DNA of 64,000 nucleotides from UBA7398 sp964632545 (GTDB lineage: Bacteria > Actinomycetota > Actinomycetes > Nanopelagicales > Nanopelagicaceae): assembly GCA_964632545.1 (NCBI GenBank), contig CAZWBQ010000001.1, forward strand, positions 62,001 through 126,000. Direction: 5' to 3'. Of the stretch, positions 43,235-53,044 are shown one piece after another. Position 1 is the first letter of the stretch. Every line of letters starts with the position of its first letter. Position numbers and translations under genes: made by a program. The notes under the pieces are model-generated. The model made no database searches. It saw only the letters and a list, made by a program, of their open reading frames with translations, and was not told where the DNA came from.

Positions 43235-45306
43235 GTCAACAAAGTTATATCCCGAAAGCCCTTAAGCCTTTTAAAGTAATCAGCGATTACGTTCCGGCTG
43301 GTGACCAACCAGATGCAATCAATGAATTAGTTGAAAGAATTGAACGCGGCGAGAAAGATATTGTGTTGCTCGGCGCAACAGGTACCGGAAAATCCGCAAC
43401 TACCGCTTGGTTGGTAGAACGAATACAGCGTCCAACACTTGTGCTTGCTCCAAATAAAACGCTAGCGGCACAACTTGCTAACGAATTTAAAGAATTATTC
43501 CCAGAGAATGCAGTCGAATATTTTGTTTCTTATTATGACTATTACCAACCAGAAGCTTACGTTCCGCAGACTGATACTTTCATCGAGAAGGACTCTTCGA
43601 TTAACTCTGAAGTGGAACGATTGCGTTATTCCGCTACGCATGCACTTCTCACCCGGCGTGATGTAATTGTGGTCGCCACAGTCTCATGTATTTACGGTCT
43701 TGGTCACCCTCAGGAATATTACGAGCGAATGGTGCTTCTTAAAGTTGGTGAAAGCATTGAGAGGAATAAACTGCTACGGCAATTTGTAGATATTCAATAT
43801 AAACGCAATGACATGGCATTCGAACGTGGAAATTTTCGAGTGCGTGGCGACACTATAGAAATAATTCCGGTATATGAAGAATTAGCAATTCGAATCGAAA
43901 TGTTTGGTGATGAAATTGAGCGCCTTACAACGTTGCATCCTTTAACTGGTGAGATTATCAGTGATGTTCCCGAGATTTTGATATTCCCAGCAACTCATTA
44001 TGCGGCTGGTCCAGAGAAGATGAAGATTGCAATTACTAATATTGAAGCAGAGTTGGAAATAAAGTTAAAAGAGTTTGAAAAGCAAGGCAAGCTCCTAGAA
44101 GCGCAACGCTTACGGATGCGCACTACTTTCGATATTGAAATGATGCAACAGCTTGGTTTTTGCTCGGGTATTGAGAATTATTCACGTTTAATTGATGGTC
44201 GTGCAGCTGGATCCGCGCCAAGTTGTTTATTAGATTATTTCCCAGAAGATTTTCTCTGCGTTATTGACGAATCACATATCACCGTTCCACAAATTGGTGC
44301 CATGTACGAAGGCGATGCCTCTAGAAAGCGCACGTTAGTTGAACATGGATTTAGATTGCCGAGCGCTATGGATAATCGCCCACTTCGCTGGCCAGAATTT
44401 CTGGAGCGCACGAAGCAAAAAATATATCTATCTGCAACGCCAGGGAAATATGAGCTTGAAAAAACGGGTGGTGAGTTTGTAGAGCAAGTAATTCGCCCTA
44501 CTGGATTGATTGATCCGCAGATCATAATTAAGCCAATTAAGGGACAGATTGATGATTTACTTTACGAAATTAGAATTCGTGCTGAACGTCACGAACGTGT
44601 TTTAGTTACTACGCTAACAAAAAAAATGTCGGAAGATTTAACTGATTATTTCACCGAGGCAAATGTAAGAGTTAGGTATTTGCATTCAGAGGTAGACACG
44701 CTGCGTCGAGTTGAGCTGCTTCGTGAACTCAGGCTCGGCGAATACGATGTTTTAATCGGCATCAACTTACTTCGCGAAGGTTTAGATCTTCCGGAAGTTT
44801 CTTTAGTCGCAATCTTGGATGCCGATAAAGAGGGGTTCTTACGCTCTACTACTTCGTTGATCCAGACTATTGGACGAGCAGCTCGAAATGTTTCCGGCGA
44901 GGTACATATGTATGCCGATAATTTAACAGACTCAATGAAACGTGCTATCGATGAAACAAATCGTCGACGCGAGAAGCAAGTGGCTTACAACAAGGAACGC
45001 GGGGTAGATCCACAACCGCTTCGGAAACGGATTGCCGATATTACTGATTTAATTGCAAAGGAAAGCGATGATACTGACCAACTTCTTAAATTAGGCAAGA
45101 AAACTGCTAGCGCAGGCGCAGGTGTTCATGTAAAACATTTAGTTCCGCTTCCAAAGCAGGAATTGATGAACCTCATAGAATCCCTTACCGAACAAATGCG
45201 AAACTCAGCAAGCCAACTTCACTTCGAATTAGCCGCTAGATTGCGCGATGAGATCGGCGATCTGAAGAAAGAATTGCGAAGTATGGATGATGCGGGGGTG
45301 AAGTAA
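43231..45306 (+). CDS. uvrB: excinuclease ABC subunit UvrB
   Basis: Damage-verifying helicase of nucleotide excision repair, 691 residues. Walker A is GATGTGKSA (48-56). The DNA-gripping beta-hairpin is seen in FVSYYDYYQPEAYVPQTDTF. VIDESHITVPQIG carries the Walker B-like motif, and the helicase motif QTIGRAARN is present. The C-terminal UVR domain (LIESLTEQMRNSASQLHFE) binds UvrC. The ATG overlaps the coaE stop. uvrA follows with no gap. Confidence 0.98.
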   Translation: MSQQSYIPKALKPFKVISDYVPAGDQPDAINELVERIERGEKDIVLLGATGTGKSATTAWLVERIQRPTLVLAPNKTLAAQLANEFKELFPENAVEYFVSYYDYYQPEAYVPQTDTFIEKDSSINSEVERLRYSATHALLTRRDVIVVATVSCIYGLGHPQEYYERMVLLKVGESIERNKLLRQFVDIQYKRNDMAFERGNFRVRGDTIEIIPVYEELAIRIEMFGDEIERLTTLHPLTGEIISDVPEILIFPATHYAAGPEKMKIAITNIEAELEIKLKEFEKQGKLLEAQRLRMRTTFDIEMMQQLGFCSGIENYSRLIDGRAAGSAPSCLLDYFPEDFLCVIDESHITVPQIGAMYEGDASRKRTLVEHGFRLPSAMDNRPLRWPEFLERTKQKIYLSATPGKYELEKTGGEFVEQVIRPTGLIDPQIIIKPIKGQIDDLLYEIRIRAERHERVLVTTLTKKMSEDLTDYFTEANVRVRYLHSEVDTLRRVELLRELRLGEYDVLIGINLLREGLDLPEVSLVAILDADKEGFLRSTTSLIQTIGRAARNVSGEVHMYADNLTDSMKRAIDETNRRREKQVAYNKERGVDPQPLRKRIADITDLIAKESDDTDQLLKLGKKTASAGAGVHVKHLVPLPKQELMNLIESLTEQMRNSASQLHFELAARLRDEIGDLKKELRSMDDAGVK

Positions 45307-48141
45307 TTGAACGATCGATTAATTATTCGTGGCGCACGCGAACATAATTTGAAGAATGTATCGCTAGATCTGCCAAGAAACGCAATGATTGTTTTTACTG
45401 GGCTCTCCGGATCCGGAAAATCTAGCTTAGCTTTTGACACCATATTCGCAGAAGGTCAGCGTCGTTATGTGGAGTCACTTTCTGCATATGCCCGACAGTT
45501 CTTAGGCCAGATGGATAAGCCCGATGTTGATTTTATCGAAGGATTATCACCAGCTGTTTCTATCGATCAGAAATCAACAAATCGAAACCCGAGATCAACT
45601 GTTGGAACTATTACCGAAGTTTATGACTATCTTCGCTTGCTATTTGCAAGGGCTGGTCGACCACATTGTCCAAGTTGTGGCAAAGCGATCACTAAACAAA
45701 CGCCACAAAATATTGTGGATCAAATTTTAGAATTACCACCAGAGACTAAATTTCAAGTTCTAGCGCCGATGGTTCGAGCGCGAAAAGGTGAATTCGTAGA
45801 TCTTTTCAAAGATTTAGTTGCTCAGGGATATTCCAGAGCGCGCGTAGATGGCGTAGTAATTCAACTTACCGAACCGCCAAAACTTAAGAAGCAAGAGAAA
45901 CACACAATTGAAGTTGTGATTGATCGATTAACAGCTAAAGCAGATTCCAAAAGCCGATTAACCGATTCAATTGAAACTGCGCTCCGATTAGCTCAAGGCT
46001 TAGTAACTTTAGATTTTGTTGACGTTAAAAGTGGCGATAAAACGAGAACTTTCAGTGAAAAATTAGCTTGCCATGATTGCGGACTTTCATTCGAAGAGAT
46101 GGAACCACGTTCATTTTCTTTTAATTCACCATTCGGTGCATGTCCAGAATGCACAGGTATTGGTACAAAATTAGAAGTTGACCATGACTTAGTGATTCCA
46201 GATGACTCAATCTCCATCAATGAAGGCGCCATTGCACCATGGGCTTCGCGCCAGACTTCCGAGTACTTCTTACGATTGCTCGAAGCACTTGCTGGCGATG
46301 TGAAATTCTCAATGGATATGCCTTGGAAGAAGTTATCTGAAAAAGCAAAGAGCGCAATTTTGCATGGATATGAGTACGAAGTTCATGTTAAATATAAAAA
46401 TCGATACGGACGGGTTCGCAATTATTCAACGGGGTTTGAAGGAGTAGTTTCTTTTATCCAACGCAAGCATGGTGAGACCGATAGCGATTACAGCCGCGAA
46501 AAATATGAATCGTATATGCGACAAACCCCTTGTCCAGTTTGTAAGGGCACTCGCTTAAAACCAGAAGTACTTGCGGTGAAATTGGGCGAGAAATCTATTG
46601 CCCAAATCTGCGAACTCTCCATAGAAGATTGCGCTAAATTCTTAAAGTCACTAAAACTTACGGCGCGCGAAAAACAGATTGCCGAGCGCGTTTTAAAGGA
46701 AGTGCACTCTCGACTTGGTTTTTTATTAGATGTCGGTCTTGACTATTTATCTCTAGATCGCCCAGCTGCCACGCTCTCCGGTGGTGAAGCGCAACGAATT
46801 CGGTTAGCAACTCAGATCGGTTCTGGTTTAACTGGAGTACTTTATGTTTTAGATGAGCCAAGTATCGGGTTACATCAACGAGATAACCGACGTTTGATCG
46901 AGACCCTTACACATTTACGCGATATTGGAAACACATTAATTGTTGTTGAACATGATGAGGACACAATTCGGACTGCCGATTGGATTGTTGATATTGGTCC
47001 TGGGGCTGGTGAACATGGTGGCGAAATAGTTGTTTCAGGTAGTTATGAAGATTTAATCAATTCGAAAACATCAATTACTGGCGCCTATATTTCCGGTAAA
47101 CGTAAAATCGAAATACCAAAAAAGCGTCGGCCGATAGATCCAAAGAAGTCAGTTGTGGTAAAAGAAGCCCACGAAAACAATTTGAAGAATATTTCAGTTT
47201 CTTTCCCATTGGGTACATTCGTTGCGGTAACGGGCGTGAGTGGTTCTGGTAAATCTACTTTAGTAAACGATATTCTTTATACCGTATTAGCTAATAAATT
47301 AAATGGCGCACGCCAAGTTCCAGGTCGCCATCGCACAATTACTGGCATAGACCATTTAGATAAAGTAGTCCATGTCGATCAATCGCCAATTGGTCGCACA
47401 CCTAGATCAAACCCAGCAACGTATACCGGGGTGTTCGACAAAGTTCGAGCGCTATTTGCTGAAACTACCGAAGCAAAAGTTCGCGGTTACCAACAGGGTC
47501 GTTTCTCCTTTAACGTTAAAGGTGGTCGATGCGAAAACTGTTCAGGGGACGGCACCATCACAATTGAAATGAATTTCTTGCCAGATGTCTATGTTCCTTG
47601 TGAAGTTTGCCATGGCGCTCGTTACAACCGAGAAACTCTAGAAGTACATTACAAAGGGAAAACGATTGCCGAAATCCTAGATATGTCGATTGAAAACGCA
47701 GTTAATTTCTTTGAATCTATCCCAGCAATTCACCGATATTTAAAAACCATGATGGATGTTGGCCTTGGCTATGTACGTCTTGGGCAATCTGCACCAACTC
47801 TCTCAGGTGGTGAAGCGCAACGAGTTAAATTATCTACCGAATTGCAACGTCGTTCTACCGGAAGAACTATTTACGTTTTGGATGAACCAACAACCGGCTT
47901 ACATTTCGAAGATGTAAATAAACTCTTACATGTTTTGCAACGATTGGTTGATACCGGCAACACAGTAATCGTGATCGAACACAATCTTGATGTAATCAAA
48001 TCCGCCGACTGGGTAATAGATATGGGCCCCGAGGGTGGCAATAAAGGCGGCACGATCATTGCGGAAGGAACTCCAGAAGCCGTTGCAAAAAATAAAGCAA
48101 GTTATACCGGGAAATATTTAGCGGAGACTTTAAAGAAGTAG
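45307..48141 (+). CDS. uvrA: excinuclease ABC subunit UvrA
   Basis: Damage-recognition ATPase, 944 residues, with two ABC modules. Walker A motifs are GLSGSGKSS (32-40) and GVSGSGKST; two LSGGEAQR signatures are present. Zinc modules show CHDCG with CPEC and CENC with CEVC. The start is a TTG directly after the uvrB stop; the residues following (LIIRGAREHNLKN) are the normal UvrA N-terminus, so this start is well supported despite the weak codon. Confidence 0.98.
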   Translation: MNDRLIIRGAREHNLKNVSLDLPRNAMIVFTGLSGSGKSSLAFDTIFAEGQRRYVESLSAYARQFLGQMDKPDVDFIEGLSPAVSIDQKSTNRNPRSTVGTITEVYDYLRLLFARAGRPHCPSCGKAITKQTPQNIVDQILELPPETKFQVLAPMVRARKGEFVDLFKDLVAQGYSRARVDGVVIQLTEPPKLKKQEKHTIEVVIDRLTAKADSKSRLTDSIETALRLAQGLVTLDFVDVKSGDKTRTFSEKLACHDCGLSFEEMEPRSFSFNSPFGACPECTGIGTKLEVDHDLVIPDDSISINEGAIAPWASRQTSEYFLRLLEALAGDVKFSMDMPWKKLSEKAKSAILHGYEYEVHVKYKNRYGRVRNYSTGFEGVVSFIQRKHGETDSDYSREKYESYMRQTPCPVCKGTRLKPEVLAVKLGEKSIAQICELSIEDCAKFLKSLKLTAREKQIAERVLKEVHSRLGFLLDVGLDYLSLDRPAATLSGGEAQRIRLATQIGSGLTGVLYVLDEPSIGLHQRDNRRLIETLTHLRDIGNTLIVVEHDEDTIRTADWIVDIGPGAGEHGGEIVVSGSYEDLINSKTSITGAYISGKRKIEIPKKRRPIDPKKSVVVKEAHENNLKNISVSFPLGTFVAVTGVSGSGKSTLVNDILYTVLANKLNGARQVPGRHRTITGIDHLDKVVHVDQSPIGRTPRSNPATYTGVFDKVRALFAETTEAKVRGYQQGRFSFNVKGGRCENCSGDGTITIEMNFLPDVYVPCEVCHGARYNRETLEVHYKGKTIAEILDMSIENAVNFFESIPAIHRYLKTMMDVGLGYVRLGQSAPTLSGGEAQRVKLSTELQRRSTGRTIYVLDEPTTGLHFEDVNKLLHVLQRLVDTGNTVIVIEHNLDVIKSADWVIDMGPEGGNKGGTIIAEGTPEAVAKNKASYTGKYLAETLKK

Positions 48142-48143
48142 CC

Positions 48144-50051
48144 ATGGCTGACCCACAGAGCTATCGGCCGAAAGATATTCCGGATTCACCAGGTGTTTAT
48201 CGATTCTTCAATGCTAAAGACGAAGTCATTTATGTAGGTAAAGCCATCTCACTTAAATCTCGACTAAATTCCTACTTTCAATCTAACTTAGCTGAGAAAA
48301 CCAGGAAGATGGTTAACACTGCGGTCCGCGTTGATTGGACTCTGGTAAATACAGAAGTGGAAGCGCTCCAACTTGAGTTTAGTTGGATTAAAGAAGAGAA
48401 CCCACACTTTAATGTGCAATTCAAAGATGACAAGTCTTACCCATTCTTAGCAGTTTCGATTAAGGATAAATTTCCGCGAATATATATAACGCGTTCGCAG
48501 AAGCAAAAAGGGGTAAAACATATTGGTCCGTTCGCACACCCTTGGGCGCTGCGTAGCACTTATGAAGTACTACTTAAATTATTTCCAGTTCGCTCTTGCA
48601 CTGAAAGCAATTTCCTCAGAGCCCAGAAATCAAATCGTCAATGCTTACTTGGCGATATCGGAAAATGTGCTGCGCCATGTGTCGGTTGGGTAACTCCGGA
48701 AGCGCATCAACAAATTGCAAAAAATTTAATCAAATTCTTAGACTCAAATCCCGAGAACGTTACCGAGAAGTTAACTGACGAAATGCTCAATGCTTCTGCT
48801 GCGGAACAATTTGAAAAAGCCGCGAAACTCCGCGACCAATTACAAGCGCTGACAAAGGCGCAAGAATCAACCGACGCAGCGCTCTCTGAAGAGATCACCG
48901 CAGATTTTATTGCCATGCATGAAGACATTACGCACGCCGCATTCTCAATTTTCATCGTTCGTCATGGTCGAATTACTGGTTCGCGATCTTGGGTAGTGGA
49001 TTTACAAGAAGTTCCCGAAGGTGATTCTGTTATGGATGCGGCGCTTCCTAAGATCTATCACGATTTTGATGTCCCACGCGAAATTTTAATAAATCAACCA
49101 ATTACCTCCGAAGCTGGCGTAATTGAATGGCTTTCCCAAAAGCACGGTAGTTCAGTAGAGGTTAAAGTGCCACAACGTGGTGAGAAATTAGAACTCCTGC
49201 AAACTGTTAAACGAAATGCTAATCAAGCGCTTATTCAATTCTTAAGTAAACGGGCAAACGATGCTGGCGTATCCGGCCGTGCGCTGGAAGAGATTGCAAC
49301 TGCTTTAGATTTAGCGGAACTGCCACTTCGTATTGAATGTTTCGATATTTCTAATATCCAGGGAACATCCGTTGTCGCATCTATGGTGGTTTTTGAAGAT
49401 GGCCAATCTAAAAAGAGTGAGTATCGAAGATTCTCTATCGATGATGATGCCGGTTTTGATGATACGAGAGCAATGCATCATGTGATAACTAGAAGGTTTA
49501 AAAGGTATCTCGCCGAAAAAGATTTAGATTTAACTGAGTTGGAGATGAGTGGAGCAAATCGACCAAAGTTTGCTTATCCGCCGCAACTAATAATTGTTGA
49601 TGGTGGCGTTGGTCAAGTTAATGCAGCTGCCCGAGCGCTATCGGAATTAGGAATAACAGATATTGCGCTATGTGGTTTAGCAAAAAGGTTAGAAGAAGTT
49701 TGGCTTCCAGAAGTAAAGAATCCCGTTATCTTTCCGCGCCATAGCGAAGCACTTTATCTATTTCAAAGAATACGCGATGAAGCACATAGATTTGCGATTA
49801 CCTTTCATAGATCAAAGCGTTCCAAATTAATGCTCGAATCACTCTTAGATGAAATTCCAACTTTAGGTACTGCCCGAATATCGGCACTGCTTGAACATTT
49901 TGGTTCAGTATCAGCGATCCGTAAAGCCGATGAATCTCAAATCTCTCAAATCCCTGGAATCGGCGAGAAGATTGCGAAAGTAATAGTGGATTTCTTAGCC
50001 CAACAAAGTGTGCCAGAGAGCGTTAATACCAGCACTGGTGAAATCTCTTAA
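48144..50051 (+). CDS. uvrC: excinuclease ABC subunit UvrC
   Basis: Makes both incisions around damaged DNA. The 635 residues have a GIY-YIG nuclease domain at the N-terminus (GVYRFFNA, VIYVGKA), a central UVR domain (MLNASAAEQFEKAAKLRDQL), the RNase H-like nuclease domain (ECFDISNIQGTSVVASM), and two helix-hairpin-helix motifs at the end (LLEHFGSVSAI, IPGIGEKIA). ATG start, 2 bp after uvrA. All three Uvr subunits are adjacent here. Confidence 0.97.
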   Translation: MADPQSYRPKDIPDSPGVYRFFNAKDEVIYVGKAISLKSRLNSYFQSNLAEKTRKMVNTAVRVDWTLVNTEVEALQLEFSWIKEENPHFNVQFKDDKSYPFLAVSIKDKFPRIYITRSQKQKGVKHIGPFAHPWALRSTYEVLLKLFPVRSCTESNFLRAQKSNRQCLLGDIGKCAAPCVGWVTPEAHQQIAKNLIKFLDSNPENVTEKLTDEMLNASAAEQFEKAAKLRDQLQALTKAQESTDAALSEEITADFIAMHEDITHAAFSIFIVRHGRITGSRSWVVDLQEVPEGDSVMDAALPKIYHDFDVPREILINQPITSEAGVIEWLSQKHGSSVEVKVPQRGEKLELLQTVKRNANQALIQFLSKRANDAGVSGRALEEIATALDLAELPLRIECFDISNIQGTSVVASMVVFEDGQSKKSEYRRFSIDDDAGFDDTRAMHHVITRRFKRYLAEKDLDLTELEMSGANRPKFAYPPQLIIVDGGVGQVNAAARALSELGITDIALCGLAKRLEEVWLPEVKNPVIFPRHSEALYLFQRIRDEAHRFAITFHRSKRSKLMLESLLDEIPTLGTARISALLEHFGSVSAIRKADESQISQIPGIGEKIAKVIVDFLAQQSVPESVNTSTGEIS

Positions 50052-50096
50052 GGTGCTTGACAGATATAGCAAGATATTGGACATGAGGGGATCTCG

Positions 50097-50969
50097 ATGA
50101 ATCGCGAGTTGGTAGTTATTACCGGCATGAGTGGCGCAGGTCGTTCAACGATTGCTCACGCTATGGAAGATGCTGGTTGGTATGTCATCGATAATTTGCC
50201 ACCTTCGTTATTAGCAAACCTCTTTGATTTAACTGAGAAAACAGTTGAGTCTATTGCAGTCGTAGTTGATGTTCGAGGACGACAATTTTTTGATGATTTA
50301 AATAGATCGTTAGCGGAGTTAGTTGAAAAAGGCATTTCACGTCGGATTTTATTTGTGGATGCATCAGATGATGTTTTAGTGCGCCGATTTGAATCGACTC
50401 GTCGGCCACATCCCTTGCAGGGTAATGATCGAATCGTAGATGGAATTGCAAAGGAGCGCGAGAAATTACGTGAACTTCGATCCGGTGCGGATTTAATAAT
50501 TGATAGTACAGATTTGAATATTCATCAGCTAGAGAAGAAAACTGAAGAACTTTTCCATAAAGATGGAAATGCAGATTTGAAAGTAAATGTTCTTTCATTT
50601 GGATATAAATATGGAATTCCAGTAGATGCAGATTTAGTGATGGATTGTCGTTTTATACCAAATCCGCATTGGATTCCAGAGTTGCGTCCGTTGAATGGCA
50701 CAGATGCGCCAGTCCGTGAGAAAGTTTTATCGGCTGAAAGTGTTAGTGAGTTCTTGGATCGCTACGTTGCGCTCTTTGAAACAATTGCAGATGGATATAT
50801 CCGTGAAGGAAAGAAATTTATTACCTTAGCGGTAGGTTGCACAGGCGGGAAGCATCGCAGTGTGGCAATCGCTGATGAGTTAGATCGCCGGTTACAAAAA
50901 GTGAAATTACCAAGAGCGCAAGAGATTTCTACGCAAGCAATCCACCGAGATTTAGGACGTGAACGGTAG
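50097..50969 (+). CDS. rapZ: RapZ-type P-loop nucleotide-binding protein
   Basis: 290 residues, with the P-loop GMSGAGRST (10-18) and the C-terminal domain motif SFGYKYGIPVDADLVMD, VGCTGGKHRSVAIA. In E. coli RapZ guides decay of the small RNA GlmZ to control amino-sugar synthesis; the actinobacterial role is not settled. The ATG has a GAGGGG ribosome binding site, and a consensus TTGACA at 50057-50062 suggests a local promoter. It is followed by yvcK and whiA, the conserved trio. Confidence 0.94.
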   Translation: MNRELVVITGMSGAGRSTIAHAMEDAGWYVIDNLPPSLLANLFDLTEKTVESIAVVVDVRGRQFFDDLNRSLAELVEKGISRRILFVDASDDVLVRRFESTRRPHPLQGNDRIVDGIAKEREKLRELRSGADLIIDSTDLNIHQLEKKTEELFHKDGNADLKVNVLSFGYKYGIPVDADLVMDCRFIPNPHWIPELRPLNGTDAPVREKVLSAESVSEFLDRYVALFETIADGYIREGKKFITLAVGCTGGKHRSVAIADELDRRLQKVKLPRAQEISTQAIHRDLGRER

Positions 50970-50971
50970 CC

Positions 50972-51916
50972 GTGTTGTTGAATCCTGATTTAAATGTTGT
51001 GGCTTTAGGTGGTGGACACGGACTTGCTGCGACATTAACTTCGCTACGTCGAGTTACCGCAAAATTAACTGCAATTGTGACAGTAGCTGACAATGGTGGA
51101 TCAAGCGGAAGGTTACGCGAAGAATTTAATACTTTGCCGCCAGGGGATTTGCGAATGGCGTTAGCTGCCTTATGTGCTGATGATGAATGGGGCAGAAGCT
51201 GGGCTGAAATTATGCAGTATCGATTTACTTCTACCGGCGCCATGAATGGTCATGCGGTTGGGAATTTACTTTTAGCCGCACTTTGGGATAAAGATGGCGA
51301 TCCCGTGTCAGGTTTAGATCGAGTTGCTTCGCTATTGAAAGTGGTTGGTCGAGTTCTTCCGATGGCGATTGAGCCGTTAGATATTGAAGGCACATTTCAA
51401 TCTTCGATTGGCAGAACAATTATCAGGGGTCAGAAGGAAGTTGCGATTGCTAAAGGTAAATTGGAAACTTTAAAATTAATCCCAGAGAACGTATCAGCCA
51501 CTCCAGAGGGCTTGGCCGCCATCGCTACCGCCGATTGGATTACTTTTGGACCTGGGTCATGGTTTTCCAGTGTGCTTCCGCATTTTTTAATCAAGCAACA
51601 GATTGATGCGATTCAGAAATCTAAAGCGAGAAAATTAGTAATACTTAATTTAGATGCAACGCCATCGATGCGGGGTGATGAATTTGCCGGTAGTTCCCCT
51701 GCAGAACATTTGGCAATATTGCAGAAATTTGCACCAGATTTTCGTTGCGATATTGCGTTAGCTGATACATCAGTAGCCCTTGATAAAGGGGCGATGGAGC
51801 GAGCTGTCGCTGATATCGGGGGCGAATTAATTGTGGCGGATATCGCATCTGGCGGCAGTGTGCACCATGATCCTGAAAAATTAGGTCCCGTAATCAGCCA
51901 CATTTTCTCGCGATAG
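50972..51916 (+). CDS. yvcK: YvcK/CofD-like gluconeogenesis factor
   Basis: 314 residues with a glycine-rich nucleotide-sugar binding N-terminus (VVALGGGHGLAATL), the ADNGGSSGRLREEF motif and TFGPGSWFSSVLPH. YvcK proteins bind UDP-sugars and affect cell wall synthesis and growth on gluconeogenic carbon. Despite CofD similarity it is not a cofactor F420 enzyme. It starts at GTG 2 bp after rapZ. Confidence 0.93.
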   Translation: MLLNPDLNVVALGGGHGLAATLTSLRRVTAKLTAIVTVADNGGSSGRLREEFNTLPPGDLRMALAALCADDEWGRSWAEIMQYRFTSTGAMNGHAVGNLLLAALWDKDGDPVSGLDRVASLLKVVGRVLPMAIEPLDIEGTFQSSIGRTIIRGQKEVAIAKGKLETLKLIPENVSATPEGLAAIATADWITFGPGSWFSSVLPHFLIKQQIDAIQKSKARKLVILNLDATPSMRGDEFAGSSPAEHLAILQKFAPDFRCDIALADTSVALDKGAMERAVADIGGELIVADIASGGSVHHDPEKLGPVISHIFSR

Positions 51917-51952
51917 ATGCTTGGATACGGGCAAGGCTAAAGGAGTTTATAA

Positions 51953-52930
51953 ATGGCAATGACAGCATCGGTAAAAGATGAGTTAAGTAGGCTCTCGATT
52001 ACCAAACCTTGCTGCCGTAAAGCAGAGGTATCCTCAATTTTAAGATTTGCTGGTGGGTTGCATTTAACTTCTGGAAAAATAATGGTGGAAGTTGAATTAG
52101 ATACCGCGCAGAGCGCCCGTCGGTTACGTAAAGATATTGCAGATATTTATGGACACGAGAGCGATCTTGCAGTTATCAGCGCAGGTGGATTACGTAAAGG
52201 AAGTCGATATGTTGTTCGCGTCATCAAAGATGGCGATGCGCTAGCAAGACAAACTGGATTAGTCGATAGCAACGGCCGACCAGTTCGAGGGTTACCGCCA
52301 CAAGTTGTCTCCGCCGCTTTATGTGATGCTGAAGCTGCATGGCGTGGTGCGTTCTTAGCACACGGTTCCTTAACTGAACCAGGCAGATCATCCGCGCTAG
52401 AAATTACCTGTCCCGGACCAGAAGCGGCATTAGCTTTAGTAGGGTCTGCTCGCAGATTGGGAATTGTGGCAAAAGCTAGGGAAGTACGTGGCGTTGATCG
52501 GGTAGTAATTAGAGATGGTGATGCCATCGGAGTATTACTTACTCGGCTGGGTGCACATGAAAGTGTTTTGGCTTGGGAAGAGCGCAGAATGCGACGCGAA
52601 GTTCGAGCTACCGCAAATCGGTTAGCAAATTTTGATGATGCAAACTTACGACGATCTGCAAGAGCTGCAGTTGCGGCTTCAGCACGTGTACAACGAGCCA
52701 TGGAAATTTTAAGCGCTGAAATTCCAGATCATTTGCGCGAAGCGGGCGAGCTTCGAATTCAACATGGCCAAGCAAGCTTGGAAGAACTCGGATCACTTGC
52801 ATCACCACCCATGACTAAGGATGCAATCGCTGGTCGAATTCGTAGATTGTTGGCAATGGCCGATAAACGGGCGCAAGATTTAGGAATTCCCGATACCGAA
52901 GCAGGGCTATCACCAGATTTGTTGGGATAG
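51953..52930 (+). CDS. whiA: sporulation-type regulator WhiA
   Basis: A 325-residue DNA-binding protein with a degenerate LAGLIDADG homing-endonuclease fold (AFLAHGSLTEPG region) and a C-terminal helix-turn-helix (LASPPMTKDAIAGRIRRLL). In Streptomyces WhiA acts with WhiB in sporulation septation; in non-sporulating bacteria it influences division and chromosome segregation. The ATG follows an AAAGGAG ribosome binding site. Its position after rapZ-yvcK is conserved widely among Gram-positives. Confidence 0.95.
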   Translation: MAMTASVKDELSRLSITKPCCRKAEVSSILRFAGGLHLTSGKIMVEVELDTAQSARRLRKDIADIYGHESDLAVISAGGLRKGSRYVVRVIKDGDALARQTGLVDSNGRPVRGLPPQVVSAALCDAEAAWRGAFLAHGSLTEPGRSSALEITCPGPEAALALVGSARRLGIVAKAREVRGVDRVVIRDGDAIGVLLTRLGAHESVLAWEERRMRREVRATANRLANFDDANLRRSARAAVAASARVQRAMEILSAEIPDHLREAGELRIQHGQASLEELGSLASPPMTKDAIAGRIRRLLAMADKRAQDLGIPDTEAGLSPDLLG

Positions 52931-52934
52931 TTCG

Positions 52935-52964
52935 CTCTTAACCGACTGTTAAGATTGGCTATAC
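52935..52964 (+). promoter_or_regulatory. palindrome and candidate promoter before gap
   Basis: A perfect inverted repeat TCTTAAC-cgact-GTTAAGA spans 52935-52953. TTAACC inside it and TATACC at 52959-52964 are 16 bp apart and could act as -35 and -10. A dimeric regulator bound to the palindrome would block the promoter. Confidence 0.35.
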
Positions 52965-53044
52965 CCACAATGTCGTGGTTAATTAAAGAATCAACCCGAC
53001 AAATTCAGAATTTATCGTTGAGAAACTAATGGAGTGGAGTAATC

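Noticed and set aside
52147..52701. 184-residue minus-strand frame opposite whiA
   Set aside because: A shadow of the whiA coding frame; no family features.
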